A DNA stretch of 64,000 bases, taken from the NCBI RefSeq assembly GCF_030704535.1, contig NC_081822.1, positions 36,354,001 to 36,418,000 of the forward strand, given 5' to 3'. Below the pieces are notes generated by a model. It searched no databases, had not been told where the DNA came from, and was given only the letters and a program-made list of their open reading frames with translations. This document shows, piece by piece, positions 34,601 through 46,976 of this stretch. Numbering within the stretch: position 1 is the stretch's first letter; every line of letters begins with the position of its first letter. This DNA is from Vitis vinifera. Lineage: Eukaryota > Streptophyta > Magnoliopsida > Vitales > Vitaceae. A program made the translations under genes and the position numbers.

Positions 34601-34719
34601 CAGCCGGCGCCGAAGCCGAAGCCAGGGCCGAGCTTGCCAACTTGCTTGGACTTGAGCACTGGAAGCTTCCACAGCAAACCCTTCTCGCCGTCGGCGTCCT
34701 TGTCATCTCCTCCGTACAT
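31663..34719 (-). CDS. Small glycine-rich protein, TGD5-like
   Basis: Three exons on the minus strand: 34719-34569, 32862-32691, 31756-31663; phases agree, giving 138 aa. The N-terminus is acidic (MYGGDDKDADGEKG), then WKLPVLKSKQVGKLGPG. Two glycine-rich modules follow, one per exon: FGFGAGCGIGLGVGLLGG and VGFGAGCGVGLGFGYGVGRG, the latter with a GLQLG lead. The C-terminal part is charged and helical (HDEYRRYSNVGKLFKGR, then DEVVRNTKKLIKATEREIEKWRR). The glycine/hydrophobic core resembles plant TGD5, a small glycine-rich envelope protein that links the TGD lipid-transfer machinery moving lipid from ER to plastid. The assignment rests on composition and layout, not on a search. Intron 1 (1.7 kb) holds a LINE relic. 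Confidence 0.72.
33290..34290 (-). mobile_element. LINE relic inside intron 1
   Basis: The minus strand at 34072-33878 reads PWCIGGDFHVVRSS and later FNWLDILTGLLVG, matching the endonuclease motif of plant L1-type LINEs (PWCIGGDFN.., then D..L.D..L.G). A related, more diverged copy lies at about 34075-34290 (shared GATC..CCCAAT, CCAAGCAA, CACC and TAAAACT order with 33820-33910), so the segment is internally duplicated. No reverse transcriptase is present. It is embedded in the intron of the TGD5-like gene in the same orientation. Confidence 0.55.
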
Positions 34720-37700
34720 CGCTCTCTGTCACCGGCTTACAGGCTTACCGCCACCACCGGCGTGTCGCCTTCGAGATGGCCCCACTCTGATAGAAGAGTT
34801 TCTCTGTTTTCAGGGAAATTTTTATCCGATGGCATCCATCCAAATGGGGGAGAAAATATTAAAAACTAGAAAGTAAGTGGATTTCCTAAAATACCCTATT
34901 TTGTTAAAAGCTTACCAAAAATTAATTAATTAATTATAAAAGAAAATAAAATAATTAAGTGTTTACTTTAACACATTTTCTTTCCTATTTTTTATTTTAA
35001 AATAATAAAATAATAGTAATTTTTGTATAAAATATAGGAAGTCATAGAGGAAAAAATTAATAATTTTAAAATTTGTTTCAAAAGTTGAGGTATGAAAATA
35101 TTTTTATTTTTTCAAATTTTAATTTTTTTTAAAGTAATTTTAAAAAAATATGAGGTAAAATCTATGTCTCTTTACTAAATATTTTAATTTTATATAGAAT
35201 TTTGTGATTTTAAAAATAAAAAATAAAAGTACAAACCAAATTTACACAAATTTACTTCTCTTCTAATTAAATAAAATATAAATTCTTTTTAAATTTAAAT
35301 AACTTTCTTTATTATTTATTTTTAATCTTTGAGATGGAAAAATATAAATAAATGGTTATATCACATGGTGACACAATACAACCAAGGTAACAACTACTTG
35401 TTTTAACAAGTGATGTAAATTTTAAAAATTTTCCTTTAATATATAATTTCCCAAAACTATTAAGGAAAAAAAAAATATTAAAAAAAATGATTTTTTTTTT
35501 CATATTTCATTCTCCTATGAAAAATCAAATATAATTAAAAAAATTATAGATTTTAAAATTTTTTAATCTTCATATTAATGAGTTAAAATAAGTAAAAATG
35601 AGTTTGAAGTATTATATAAAAAATTTTATTAATTTTAAATTTATTTTTTATTTTTCTCTATATTTTTATTTTTTTTATTTTTTCTCTCTGTTTTCTTTTC
35701 TTTATATTTTTCCTCAATTTATTTGGAAACCAAATATAGCCTCAATTATTTTAAATTTTAAGATAACTTAATATGAAAATATGGTTTGCTACAATATGGT
35801 ATAGGATGTTTTGTCTTGCAAAAAAATGTAGTATTTTAAAAATTAATGTTATGTTAAATTCCACATGTTACGTACAAGTTCCACATTAAATGATTTTGAA
35901 TTATAAGGTAAATAATTATGTAAGACCCTTAAGGTGCTATTTGAGACATATTTGTATTTTTCACTTTGTCTCACGATGAAGTCAAGTCAAAAATCATAAA
36001 TTTCATATAAATATTTCAGTCTATCTAGATTTATTTTTGAAGAAAATAAATGTTTTTAAAAAAAAAAAAACAAAAAGAGGTTTTATATGTTAAATAATTT
36101 GTTAAAAGAGTTTATCTTTCGAAAAAAAAATGTATAATAAGAAAATATTGATTCTTATTAAACCCAAGTTAACATCATGCAAGAAACAATTCAATGTGAT
36201 AAAATTTTCAAATTTCCAATCCCTTTAAAATTAAGGCTTTGGTTTTAACCTCAACTTTTAAACTTCAAAATAAATGTAAAGGTAGTAATTAATCATGTTG
36301 TGTTGGATTTATGTTATATTAAAATAAATAAATAAAAAGTGAAATTTTACTTAATGCAATGTCCCATATTGTCAAAGAAGTGAATTCGCTTTCTCAACAT
36401 GCTATTATTGTCTTTTCTTAAGGATATAGGTCCAATAAAAGAAACAAAATTAGAATTAGTTGGTGGATCGTGTGTGTCATTATAATCTTGAAGCAGACAA
36501 TATTGAGTAGAGAGTAATGTTGTGATAAAATGGTATCAAAGCTTAATCTTAGTCGAAAGTGTACCAATAAGGACTTTGGGTCGTGAATTGTAATATCCCA
36601 CATCACCACCTTGAGAATGAATGAGGAATAGTCATAAATGAAAGGTTTTTACAATTGTTAAGGGTATAGAGGCCCAATAAAGAAATAAAGTCGCATGTGT
36701 AGTACTACAACCTTGAACTTGATAATACCAAGAAGAGTGGAGCCATGACACTTAAACAAACCATTTATTAACCATGTTAAAATGACCTAATACATACATA
36801 ATTTGTTTAGGATAATAATAACATGATACAATTTGTTTAATAAATGAATTAGCTTACATTATGTACAATAGATATAGATAACCCATTAACACAATTTTAA
36901 ATGTTTTAATTTTTTTTTAAATTTTAAATTTACAATATATTTTTAAAACTTTTTAAAATTTAAAATTTTATTTTTTTTCTAAATCGTAATTAAATTAATT
37001 ATTTAGTTTCCAACTATTGATGTGTTTATTAGATAGAAGATAAATTAAAGTTCCAATTTTATACTAATTTAGAATTTTATTATAAAATATGTAAATTTTA
37101 TAATTTTTTTAAAATATAAAATTTATTTTATTTAATTATTTAGCTTTTTTAGTTTACATAATTTTTAGATTTATAAAATTGATAAATTTATATGAGTTAA
37201 ATGAGTTATAACTACTAGGTTGGCCCATAAATAATTCATTTTGATACACTAAGAATTATTTTGTATTTGGTTGAGAATTATCACAATTTAAATTAATAAA
37301 CTTTTTGATAATTTATTCCTTTTAAGGAATTTTCTATTCACTGAAAGAATTTTAAACTTTTGTAGACATAATTTATAAAGTTGAGATATTTTAGATATTA
37401 AAACTACTTGATTTTGATTTTTAATAAATATTTTTTCATAATTAAATATTTAGTATCATTTACTATATTTATATTTATTTTGAAATGAGTTATAATGAAA
37501 ACCATATTAACCTAATATTAAAATAGTGATTATTTAAAAAAAAATCATATAGTTTTCTTTTATAGAAGGACATTATAATAAAAAATGTATGGTGAATTCT
37601 CATTAGTTAAATTGTTTTGTAAACAGTTCAATGAATTCTTGATTTTGATTTGGATTCCATTAATTGCATTTCTTCTTATTTTGATTTTGATTTTTTTTTT

Positions 37701-37778
37701 TTTAACTTTTCCATTATTTTTATTTAAAATACCTAGACATAAAATCTTATTTCACTTGGATTGGATTAATTTTTTTTT

Positions 37779-37785
<7 letters not shown>
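34720..37785. other. Long AT-rich intergenic region
   Basis: Between two divergently oriented genes. The first ~150 bases hold the 5' UTR and proximal promoter of the TGD5-like gene. The rest is extremely AT-rich. Around 36400-36770 are two blocks with GGTCCAATAAAAGAAA / GAGGCCCAATAAAGAAA, AATATCCCACATCACCACC and a TGGTATCAAAGCT (36530-36542) that look like decayed retroelement LTR or leader sequence, without coding capacity. Confidence 0.45.
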
Positions 37786-37786
<1 letters not shown>

Positions 37787-37809
<23 letters not shown>

Positions 37810-37840
37810 GAGGAGGAGGAGGAGGAGGAGGAAGAGGAGG
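37787..37840. repeat. (GA)n-(GGA)n microsatellite
   Basis: A GA run of about 11 units is followed directly by about 10 GGA units with one A interruption. It lies 50-100 bases before the ATG of the SpoIIIAA-like gene, so it is probably in its 5' UTR or core promoter. A further GA run follows at 37875-37889. Confidence 0.9.
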
Positions 37841-37888
37841 GTGTTAAAAGGCTTCTTGCAGGAGTGTTCTTGGGAGAGAGAGAGAGAG

Positions 37889-40800
37889 ATGAGTGTGACA
37901 ACGCTAACTTTCTTCCCCATCTCCAAACCCTTCTCCATCTTCCATATTCACACCTCCATTTCTCTCAGAATCAACCCTTGGCCACCAATACGACGTCGAA
38001 TGGTCTCCAAAGCATCTCACAGTGCCCACCTTGGTTTAGCCGTTCAGGACGATTTCCACGCTTTTTTGGAGGTAGCCCACCGTTTAACTCTTTCACTTAC
38101 TTTCTCTGTGTATTAATATCTCTTAATTGGCCTCTTTGCTAGTAATTCTCGATGCCCTTTTCCACTTTATTATTCACACTTGACATCTACACTTAGAAAT
38201 GTATGTGTACACCTGCATATTTCTCTGAATTTGATACATAGCATCTAAAGAGAGGTTTTTTCCCACTGTTTTGTTTGGTTGGGCTGTTATTTGAGGTTCT
38301 GTTAGGCATTTTATTTGATGGGTTTTCTTCCATTCATATTTTAATGGATGTTTCTGAAGAAACCGTTGGATTTGTTGTGTTGTGTTGTACCCATGTGCCC
38401 CAATCCACTGTTAAGTTGCTCTGAAGGTAAAAGGTTCATCCTTTTTAGTGCCTAAGATCCCCTGGTGGTCGATTTAAGCTGTGTATTGTGAGGGTTGTTA
38501 ATCAAGTGGCTGGATTGGATTATTTTCTGCTATATCATTTGGTAGGAATTCTCAGGTATGCTATGTAATGTTTGCCTTGTACTCTGAAGTTGAATGAATT
38601 GCAATCTGATTTGAATCCATTTGCTTGTGGCAGATTCTTCCTTGTGATTTGCGTAACAATCTTCTGAATGAACCGAAAAGAGCTCAACTTCTAGAGGTGA
38701 TTTATCCTCAGCTCTGTGAAAGGTTTCTTGGATGAGTATTGTACTGTGTTTATCTAGAATAGTTGGGAGATTATGCAGTGTCTACGACACTTCTGATGCA
38801 TGTTTCTATAAATCAAATTTTAAGTTCCTGCTATTCTTGTTCTTTATATTCATCCAAAAAGAATGGGATTGCTTTGGGATGACAAATTGAATTTAGGATT
38901 TTGTTCCTGGATGGGGGTTCAGCAAGTTTGGTGCCTTCAATTATATTCAGTATTTTGCTCTTCTATGGCAGGGGCCAGCAATATCTGCCATATGGAAATG
39001 TTGAGATCAACACAAGTCCTAACTATATTGTCTCCATCTTTTGGGTTTCAGATTTCATTGTTGTAGGTTGATTGAATCCTATTTTGTTTTATAGACTCTC
39101 CAATAACATCTCATCTATTGTTCTGCTGTTGTTTTTAAGAGGAAAAGTGCATAAGGACGCCATAAGTTGTGTTGGGAATAAACTGAAGGGGAAGGTTGAT
39201 TGCAGTTAAAGGAAACTTTAGCTCCAATTAAGATGAATACACTACAGTTTAAATGATGTCTTTATTGATTTTTATAAAGGGTACTACAGATTACAAGTAA
39301 CTTATTCACATCTCCAATTGCTCATTATTTGAATGTCAAAATGAGCATCATCTTGAAAGTTAAGGTCCTTCAGAAACAGATTTTATGGGCTTGTTGCTTT
39401 TGCAGCAAATGATGGTTATTTACTACTATGTTAATAGGTCATTTTGGATCTGGGTCGGTTGCCAGAAGCTCGCTATTTGGGTGACTGCGGTGGCAAGTAT
39501 TTGAGGGATACTCAGGTAAATGCATGCTTATGAGCTGTTAGGGTTATCCACAGTTTTTGTTAACAAAATACATAAAACATGTAATTTTGCTGCTGTTTGC
39601 TTCATTGATTTCACCTCTTCATAGCGTATAAATGCAAATTTTATAGAATTAGGGATGAAATTTCTTTATACCAAGAAAAATATAGGAAAGGAACAATTTC
39701 CCAGTGGGTTTTATTTACCTGTTCAAGACATATCCTATTAGCTAGGTATCAATGGAAGAATTGGAGTATGCTCAAAATGCTGTCGGGGAATTTGGAGGGG
39801 ACAATAGAGCTGGCATTGAGGGTACCTTGCACAGGATATCTGCAATCAGGAGTAGGAATGGAGTGATAGTTGGTTTGACTTGCCGAGTTGGTAGGGCTGT
39901 CAGTGGTCATGTTGATATGATCCGTGATCTGCTTCCATTTGGGGAGAGCATCCTGTTTGTTGGGAGGTCAGTTTGCTAAATTTTATAGTTAGCATATTGT
40001 GATAGGAAAACTTTGGGGCTATTGGGTGTCTGGCCATCCCATGGAAATGAAATTGTTCCACATAATTCAAAGGAGTCTTAAGGTTTTCTTTTTACTAATA
40101 TTCAAATCAGTTACTCCAAATTGTGTTAACTATTTTTACAATTTCACGAGATGTTATCTTTTACATTTTTATTATCACTTATACGTATTGTCACAATTTT
40201 AAATTTTCTCCATGAACCCAATTTTGTTTTGTAATGAAAAGCAGTATTGTAAAAATTGAAGGAATCCTTTTTATTTTACATAGAATATGGGGGCTCACAT
40301 TTATAATCTTGAATGTGTTCACTAAAGTTAATCCAGCCATTGATCAAATTAACAATTTCTTGTATTGTGTCATTGTTCTCTTGGCAAAGCACATTCTCAA
40401 ATTTAGTGCAGTGACATAGAATATTTTGCTTGACACTAGGGTTTGCCACAGGATGGTGGTTAATCTGTGAATATGTATTATACTCTATTAAAATTTACAT
40501 TGAAGGTACAGGGAACCTGGTTTTACATAATTATAACATACTATCATAAAAAATACATTTATTTCTTTTGAATTTGACAGGCCTGGAGTTGGTAAGACCA
40601 CTGTTATGAGAGAGATTGCACGGGTCTTGTCCGATGAGCTTAACAGAAGAGTGGTATGTTGAGTTTCTTGTTATCACATCTTCATCTGTGTCTCTCACTC
40701 ATATGTTCATCTTCCTTAAGTGTCGTGAGTTGTCTACAATGAAGTTATTTTAACAATTGGTGGACAGGTGATTGTTGATACTAGCAATGAAATAGGAGGG

Positions 40801-43800
40801 GATGGGGATATTCCACATGCTGCAATAGGAGGCGCAAGAAGAATGCAGGTTCCTGAACCCTCCATGCAACACAGGATCATGATTGAAGCTGTAGAGAATC
40901 ACATGCCTGAGGTGATCATTGTTGATGAGATAGGCACAGAAGCCGAAGCTCTTGCTTGTCGTTCTATTGCTGAGAGAGGCATCATGCTTATTGGTACTGC
41001 TCATGGAGAGCGGCTTGAGAACATAATAAAGAATCCCACTCTTTCTGATCTGGTTTGTTCTGAACTCTTAAAGAAATTCTCAGCATCAAATCCAAGATTT
41101 TTAATGTCCCATGTATAAAATGTCACATTGCTCTGCTTTCTTCTCTTACAATTTTTTCTCCTATAATTTTAGAACTATTAGCTTAAAGATAGCTTATGCT
41201 ACTTAGATTGGGTTAATCAAGAAGCAACTTGCTGCTTTGTAGATGATAAGCAAATAGGATAGGAATGGAGAAAGTTATAGTCTAGATTCCTTGATTCTAC
41301 TCATATGTTACCTACAAATCCAATTGAACCTTGGTTCTAAATTTATCATTGTTCTGTCTTCACCCCTTTTTAATATTTTTTCTTCTATAATGATGTGTCT
41401 TTATACAGTGGATGTGGGCATCTTACATTTCATTAGTACTTCTTTGTTTATGTAGTAATTCAATATTACAGTGAGAACAAACAATTCTCAAATGTTTGAT
41501 TCCTTTTTCTCTGTCTGCTTCAAACATCACTGTGGTATCTGTTGCCTATCCACTTTACCATCCCAGGTGATGATATAGAGAATTAATGTAATTGTGAAGG
41601 CTTTGGCTGATGGTTTAGTACCCATATTTGTTAATTGGATTTGTTGTTTATGCATTGGTTTAGGCTGAGAGAGACAAATTTCATGCTGATCAATAATTGA
41701 AAATGGTATCTATATTTTATTTCATTATATGGGTAATAGAACTATGTGGCAAAAATTAAGGTTATAAGTTGGATGAATTAGGTTTCATTGATTTCAAATA
41801 TTATTTTTATTGCCCCAATAGCAGGTATTTGTCCCGCTGAGGAAGCCTTCTCCTTTTCATCTGTTGTTATCTCTTTGTTAGATGTGGGCCTTTCGTCACT
41901 TCTTTGGATGGTGCTTTTGTGAATGGAATAGATGCTTTTGGTTATAATGAGAAGCTGTTGCAGTCATAGAAAAAAAATTGTATAGGCTTATATATATTTG
42001 TCTATTTTTTACTTTTGGAACTCCTCCTATTATTGTCATTATTGAAGTCTGCATTTTATTACAATTTTATTTTGATAAATGTCCAAGTTTTGTTATATAA
42101 GAGACAGCATTTTTTTTTCCTTTGAAAATTATGTACTTTTCTAACAATACAGTTTTCTCTTACTTTCTCGATTGTATGTCAGCTAGATTTTAGCTAATTT
42201 CCAAAAATAGACACTTTAAAATTCTTGACATTTTTACAGCATGTCTGGTATATGTTTTTGAGATCGTCATCTTTTCTAATAGTATTCTGGATGTTGTTTT
42301 GGTGCATACTGACCACTCAATGTGAGAGATGTCAAGTGACATCTCAAGCTTTACTAGTATAGCACCACTTCAACAGGGTTTTGCTTGTGATGAATATATG
42401 TTTTGATATCTTTACGCACACATTCTGTTTTACTTGTTATATGTTTTAGTCTGTCAAAGACTTCTTAGGATGTTATTTCTATTTCTCTTCTAATGATGTT
42501 CCTGACATCTCACCTATTGCTAGTACAGTCCTCCCAGTGAAACTTTTGAACTTTCCTAAACTGTCCGTAACCTTGCTGTATGTTCCTCTCATAAATTCTC
42601 CGTAGAGATCAATGGTAATTTATATGAAAGTCTTTAACCTCATTTCTTAGTGCCTCAAATTTCCCCCGCTATGGGGCTCTTTTAGCGATTAAAATTCCCA
42701 TAAAACACAAAAGAGAGAGCATTATGTGATGTAAATTATTTGACAATGGTCTTTTTGACCCATCTCAGACATACTAATTGATTGATATGATGCAAAAGTT
42801 TGGAAAGAAGGAACACATTTCTCTGACGTATTAAGTTATCGTATGCTTTCATATATAAATTTTGAGTTAAAGTTTCACCTTGATTGCTTTTGTTGCTAAT
42901 ATTCAGGTTGGGGGAATAGAAACTGTTACTTTAGGAGATGCTGAAGCTCGTGCTAGAAGATGTCAGAAAAGCATTCTTGAACGGAAAGCTCTTCCAACAT
43001 TTCCTTTCTTGATTGAGATGAGAGAAAGACACTATTGGGTTACGCATTGGGTATGTCAATCTACCCCTAGTAGTAAAAAGATGTTTTAAAAGCAGTGGGG
43101 AAGTTTGAAAATTTTCATCTAAGATTTTCCATCCAAAACATTAGTGATATCCCTTTGAAATTAAAACTCTTTCAGAAAGTGGTTAAAGAGGAAGAGAAAG
43201 ATCGGTTTAGAAAAATAGTGATAAAGTTTATTTCACCCCAATATCTGAAACTCTACCCCTAGTAGTGAATGAATGAATTTTACAACAAAAATACCATGAT
43301 AGTTTACATGCAGAATGTATTACTAACTGGTGGACAGTTGCAGTTTTCCTATTAATTAGTGACAAACTGAGACCTTATTAGATTACTGATTCGATTCATT
43401 CATTTCAATGATACTTTTTCCTTTCTTCTTCTTCTTCTTCTTCTTCTTTTTAACTTTTTCTTTTTTCCTTTTTCCTCTTCTTTCTGCAGACACAAAGGAG
43501 TGTGGATATGTTGCTTCATGGAAAAAGGCCACTGGTTGAGGTAATCATATTAATAGCTAATTGCTCTTCTCATTACTGAAGTCTTGGGATTTTGTTAAAG
43601 AACACCCTTCAACCCACCAAAAGAAAACAGAGGGGAAAAAGGAAATCTAAACGAATTTGACCACACTTGCTGACATGAGACTTGGAATATACTCTTTTTT
43701 ATAGGTTTTATTAGAACCTATTACTATTATTGCAGGTACTTGGAATCCTTTTGAATCATTCATTCATTTGGATCAAACAGTGCTCTATAAATCATCATTG

Positions 43801-45299
43801 ATGATGTTTTTTTTTTCCTTATTAAGTTGTCAGGTCTTGAAAAATTTTTAGGGCTTATTTGGAAACTATCATTTAAATCAGTTTTATGTTTTTTTAGAAT
43901 AAAAAACAATTTTCTAACTTAGAAAACTTGTTTGTCAAATTTTTAATAGAAAACAGTTTTATGAGATTGATTATTATTATTATTTTTTTCTGAAACGATA
44001 TGTTTTTTTCAACAAATTTGAGGTGTTTTCGGTTTTGTAGAGTGTTTTGAGCAACAATTGAAAATATGGAGGACTCTTTAAGAACTTTTGTTTTTTAAAC
44101 AGATGTACAATACTTTCATGGAGAATAAGCTGAGAAAATTATTTTGCATATTTGAGTTCTCAAACTTAATTTTATTCCTGGAAACAATTAAGAACTATTT
44201 TTAAGAATTGTTCTCCAAAATTATTTTTTAAAGCTGTTTTCGAAAACAAACCCTTAGTTTCTAGAATCTGATGCTAAAGCTGTGCATGGTGCTGCTTTTT
44301 GGCAGTTTGTGCAATGTGCCTTATTACACATTAAAGCACTTCAAGGTAGAAGACCTTTGAGGTCTAGAACCAACTCAGTATAGCTGAGATTGAGATTCTT
44401 TAGCAGAATAGAATGCTCAAAGAGTTTTTCGAACTTATTTATTCATTTATATATTTTGAGAGCAATCTCACATAGCCCTTTCCAAAGAATCAACTAGCTA
44501 AAAGTTGCTGCTTCATCAGAAGAATTGGATTACAGTATTAAAAATCATGGAGTTGACTGATAACGATTCTTATCGAACTGGCCTAGTGGTGTTTTTTTTG
44601 TGATAAATATCTAAGTACCACCTTGCCTGAAAAGGCTTTAATCCTCACATCCAGAAGCTTTTCTCAAAGAAGGAAACACAGAACACTTTATATATTCATC
44701 TCTCCCCTTCTCTATGCATTTCTAGGAGATATTCATGAGTGGGGCTCATCCCTCTCCTCATTCCTCTACCACAGAACTTTCTGGGACTTATTCACACACT
44801 TTCGAATCTTTCCTTTTTGTCATTGACATTTTTATCCCCTTATATCACATTTATTTATGATGACCAACTTGTCGATGTTTTTTCAAAGAAATTTAACAGG
44901 AGTTTTATGGCAACACCAATAAAAATAGGGACCATGGTTTCCTATACAACATAATAGTTGATGGAGAACTTCAAATCCTGTAGACAAGATGGCTTGTAAC
45001 TAACTATATGGCCTTAGGAAGAGCAGAATCATAGCAAAATATTCATGGTTGATCCAGATTGTTGGGCCAAGGCTAAGGCCCCTTATTTAGCTTAAGTCTA
45101 AGTTTTAATTAATTTATTATTTATTTTACTTTACTTTTTGGAAGAGGGTGGTTCAAACATTTCCTTATCATTATACTGCTCTGCTCTTAAGTCTGGCCAC
45201 TGATACAGACTGCAAAACTGAATTTTGCAGGTCAGGAGGAGGAATGATCAGTTCGAGGTTGTAATTGAGAGAGGTACATATGATGGATCTGAGATTTAG
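37889..45299 (+). CDS. SpoIIIAA/Ycf45-like P-loop ATPase, probably plastid-targeted
   Basis: Nine exons: 37889-38071, 38634-38696, 39438-39515, 39746-39966, 40581-40653, 40768-41052, 42907-43050, 43490-43540, 45231-45299; all GT..AG, phases consistent, 388 aa. The N-terminus is rich in Ser/Thr/Phe/Arg with few acids and looks like a plastid transit peptide. The core follows the stage III sporulation protein AA / Ycf45 pattern: [24 protein letters not shown], Walker [10 protein letters not shown] (181-189), [15 protein letters not shown], Walker [10 protein letters not shown] (254-262), [22 protein letters not shown], and [20 protein letters not shown]. Ycf45 is a plastid-genome gene in some algae and plants have nuclear homologues. 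The biochemical role of this subgroup is not known to me. Intron 6 is 1.85 kb; no frameshift or stop seen. The stop is TAG at 45297. Confidence 0.88.
43849..44256. mobile_element. MITE-like insertion in intron 8
   Basis: The left end TAGGGCTTATTTGGAAAC and reverse-complemented right end TAAGGGTTTGTTTTCGAAAAC form imperfect inverted termini around an AT-rich 408-bp segment with partly complementary interior (AAAACAATTTTCTAA.. and ..TTAAGAATTGTTCTCC). No coding capacity. It resembles hAT or Tourist-type MITEs; the class is uncertain because no target duplication is clear. Confidence 0.45.
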
Positions 45300-46976
45300 T
45301 TTCCATTTTCATCAAGTTGTATCATTCTCCACTAGGTGGCTGCTAGTCATTGTTACAGACTCCCTTGTGTGGAGTCGCTCGAAAATTTGTTTAGTTTGCT
45401 ACAAAAGATGTTAAAATTTGTACTATTTTTTTCTTTAATGATTTATATTTTGAATAATTTAGTCACAAGGTCTATGGACAACCCATTCATAAAGCAAGAC
45501 AACTTCAGCATTAGCAGATGCAAAGTGCATAATCCCTTAATAACAATGTTACATGAGCATATTCTATAATGTTAAAGCTGGAATGATCGAATGGTTCAGT
45601 CCACTAAGGAGAACTAAGTGTTACAATGTCATCATCTTGCATAAAGGTTGCATGCATTGTAGATTTCTCCAGGGTAGATTTCCCATTTTAGATTTCTCCA
45701 ATGTGAGCTGTGCTCGGATATTCCCAGCCATCTCTCCATTCTTTCCCTTCGCAGTTGTTTCTGACGTCTTTTTAAAAAAAATTGACCCTTCATTCTTCAT
45801 TGTCTCTTCCAAAATGTGAGATCTGTCATTATAGTAAAAGGTCTGTTCCTTCTTGATCCCTTCCTCTCTTCAATGATCATTTGTACAATAATTGAAAGAT
45901 CGGGATAAGTCAACTCTTACAGATGAACAGTGGGGTGACCCCCTTTTGATACCCAATATTATTTGGCTTCGATTAGAATTGCATATTTAAAAGACAGTTC
46001 CATAAGGATATAAACTAAAATATAGTTCTGCAGTGGATTTTTTGGGTAAAGGTCATTCAGAAGAGTGTATTCACTAGAAAACAAATACGTGGAGATGAAT
46101 TTATGGCATGATACACCCATATTTAAAAAAGAAACACAAAACCGTGGGACTTGCACTATTAGTATTATAATGTAAAGAAACATAAAATCATGGTACCTGC
46201 ACTACTATTATAGATTTATAATGTACATATGAAATAGTTTTAAGCTAGTTTGGAACTATGCTAGTAATAATCTGCCATTGGTAGTTTAGCAACTCATCTC
46301 CACTGCCTCCTCTCCATTATTTATGCTCAGGAAGATGAATGTGTGTTGAACCCCTGATCAAAGGTCAACTAACTCAAAACCTGTGTGCTAACATAATTTA
46401 TTTTTACACTTTGTTGTTGATTGATACTTTGTCTTCCAATGAAAAGACCATAATATACCATGGCATTTAAAATCTAGAGCCAGCATGCCCAGCGCCGGCA
46501 AACGTAGCAGAGCCGGAACAAATGCTAGTTATATATATATATATTAATGCATCCATGCATGGATATATATATGCTATCACCAACATGGACAAGCCTTGCA
46601 TCTATTAGTTGGCCGGCATTCCTCCACAATCTTTATCATATTATCATGTGATTTGTAATCTACTGTGTCATGTTGAGAACCATACATAGTAAATTGAAGA
46701 TTCTCAGAGAAGAACATCCAATATGATAATCATTATCTCATGCGGACTGCTTTGTCATGTTTCAAATAATGTTCTAGTTAGTTTATTAAATGCTTTTCTG
46801 AGTTTCACTCTGCTAAGTTCTCAATTTAATACTATAGGCCGGCCATGTTTATACTCTCTGCATTGATCTCTCCATCCATTTGTCCTCAACTCATGATATT
46901 ATTCTCACCCTTGTCGTTAAAAGCCTACTCACTCTCTACAGTGTCCATCTCCATCTCAATTCGAAGAACCATAGCC
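45300..46976. other. 3' UTR of ATPase gene and promoter side of BBE-like gene
   Basis: Non-coding. The first few hundred bases are probably the 3' UTR of the SpoIIIAA-like gene. An (AT)n run lies at 46531-46544 with a CATGCATGGATATATATATG block after it. 46765-46976 aligns with 55600-55789 before the second BBE-like gene (TTTATTAAATGCTTTT, GGCCATGT, ATCTCTCCAT, TCTCCATCTCAATTCGAAGAA), so this promoter-side DNA was duplicated with the gene. An upstream in-frame ATG at 46845 extends the frame by 44 codons. Confidence 0.45.

Noticed and set aside
36530-36542. TGGTATCAAAGCT as a retroelement primer site
   Set aside because: No LTR edge or gag frame could be recognised around it; mentioned only as possible decayed retroelement sequence.
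37585-38142. 185-codon plus-strand ORF before and across the ATPase first exon
   Set aside because: It reads a different frame through the GA/GGA microsatellite and the true exon 1; low-complexity Glu/Arg run only.
46845-46976. N-terminal extension of the first BBE-like ORF
   Set aside because: The ATG at 46977 is followed at once by a signal peptide, and the tandem paralogue has the same start; the extension is not needed.
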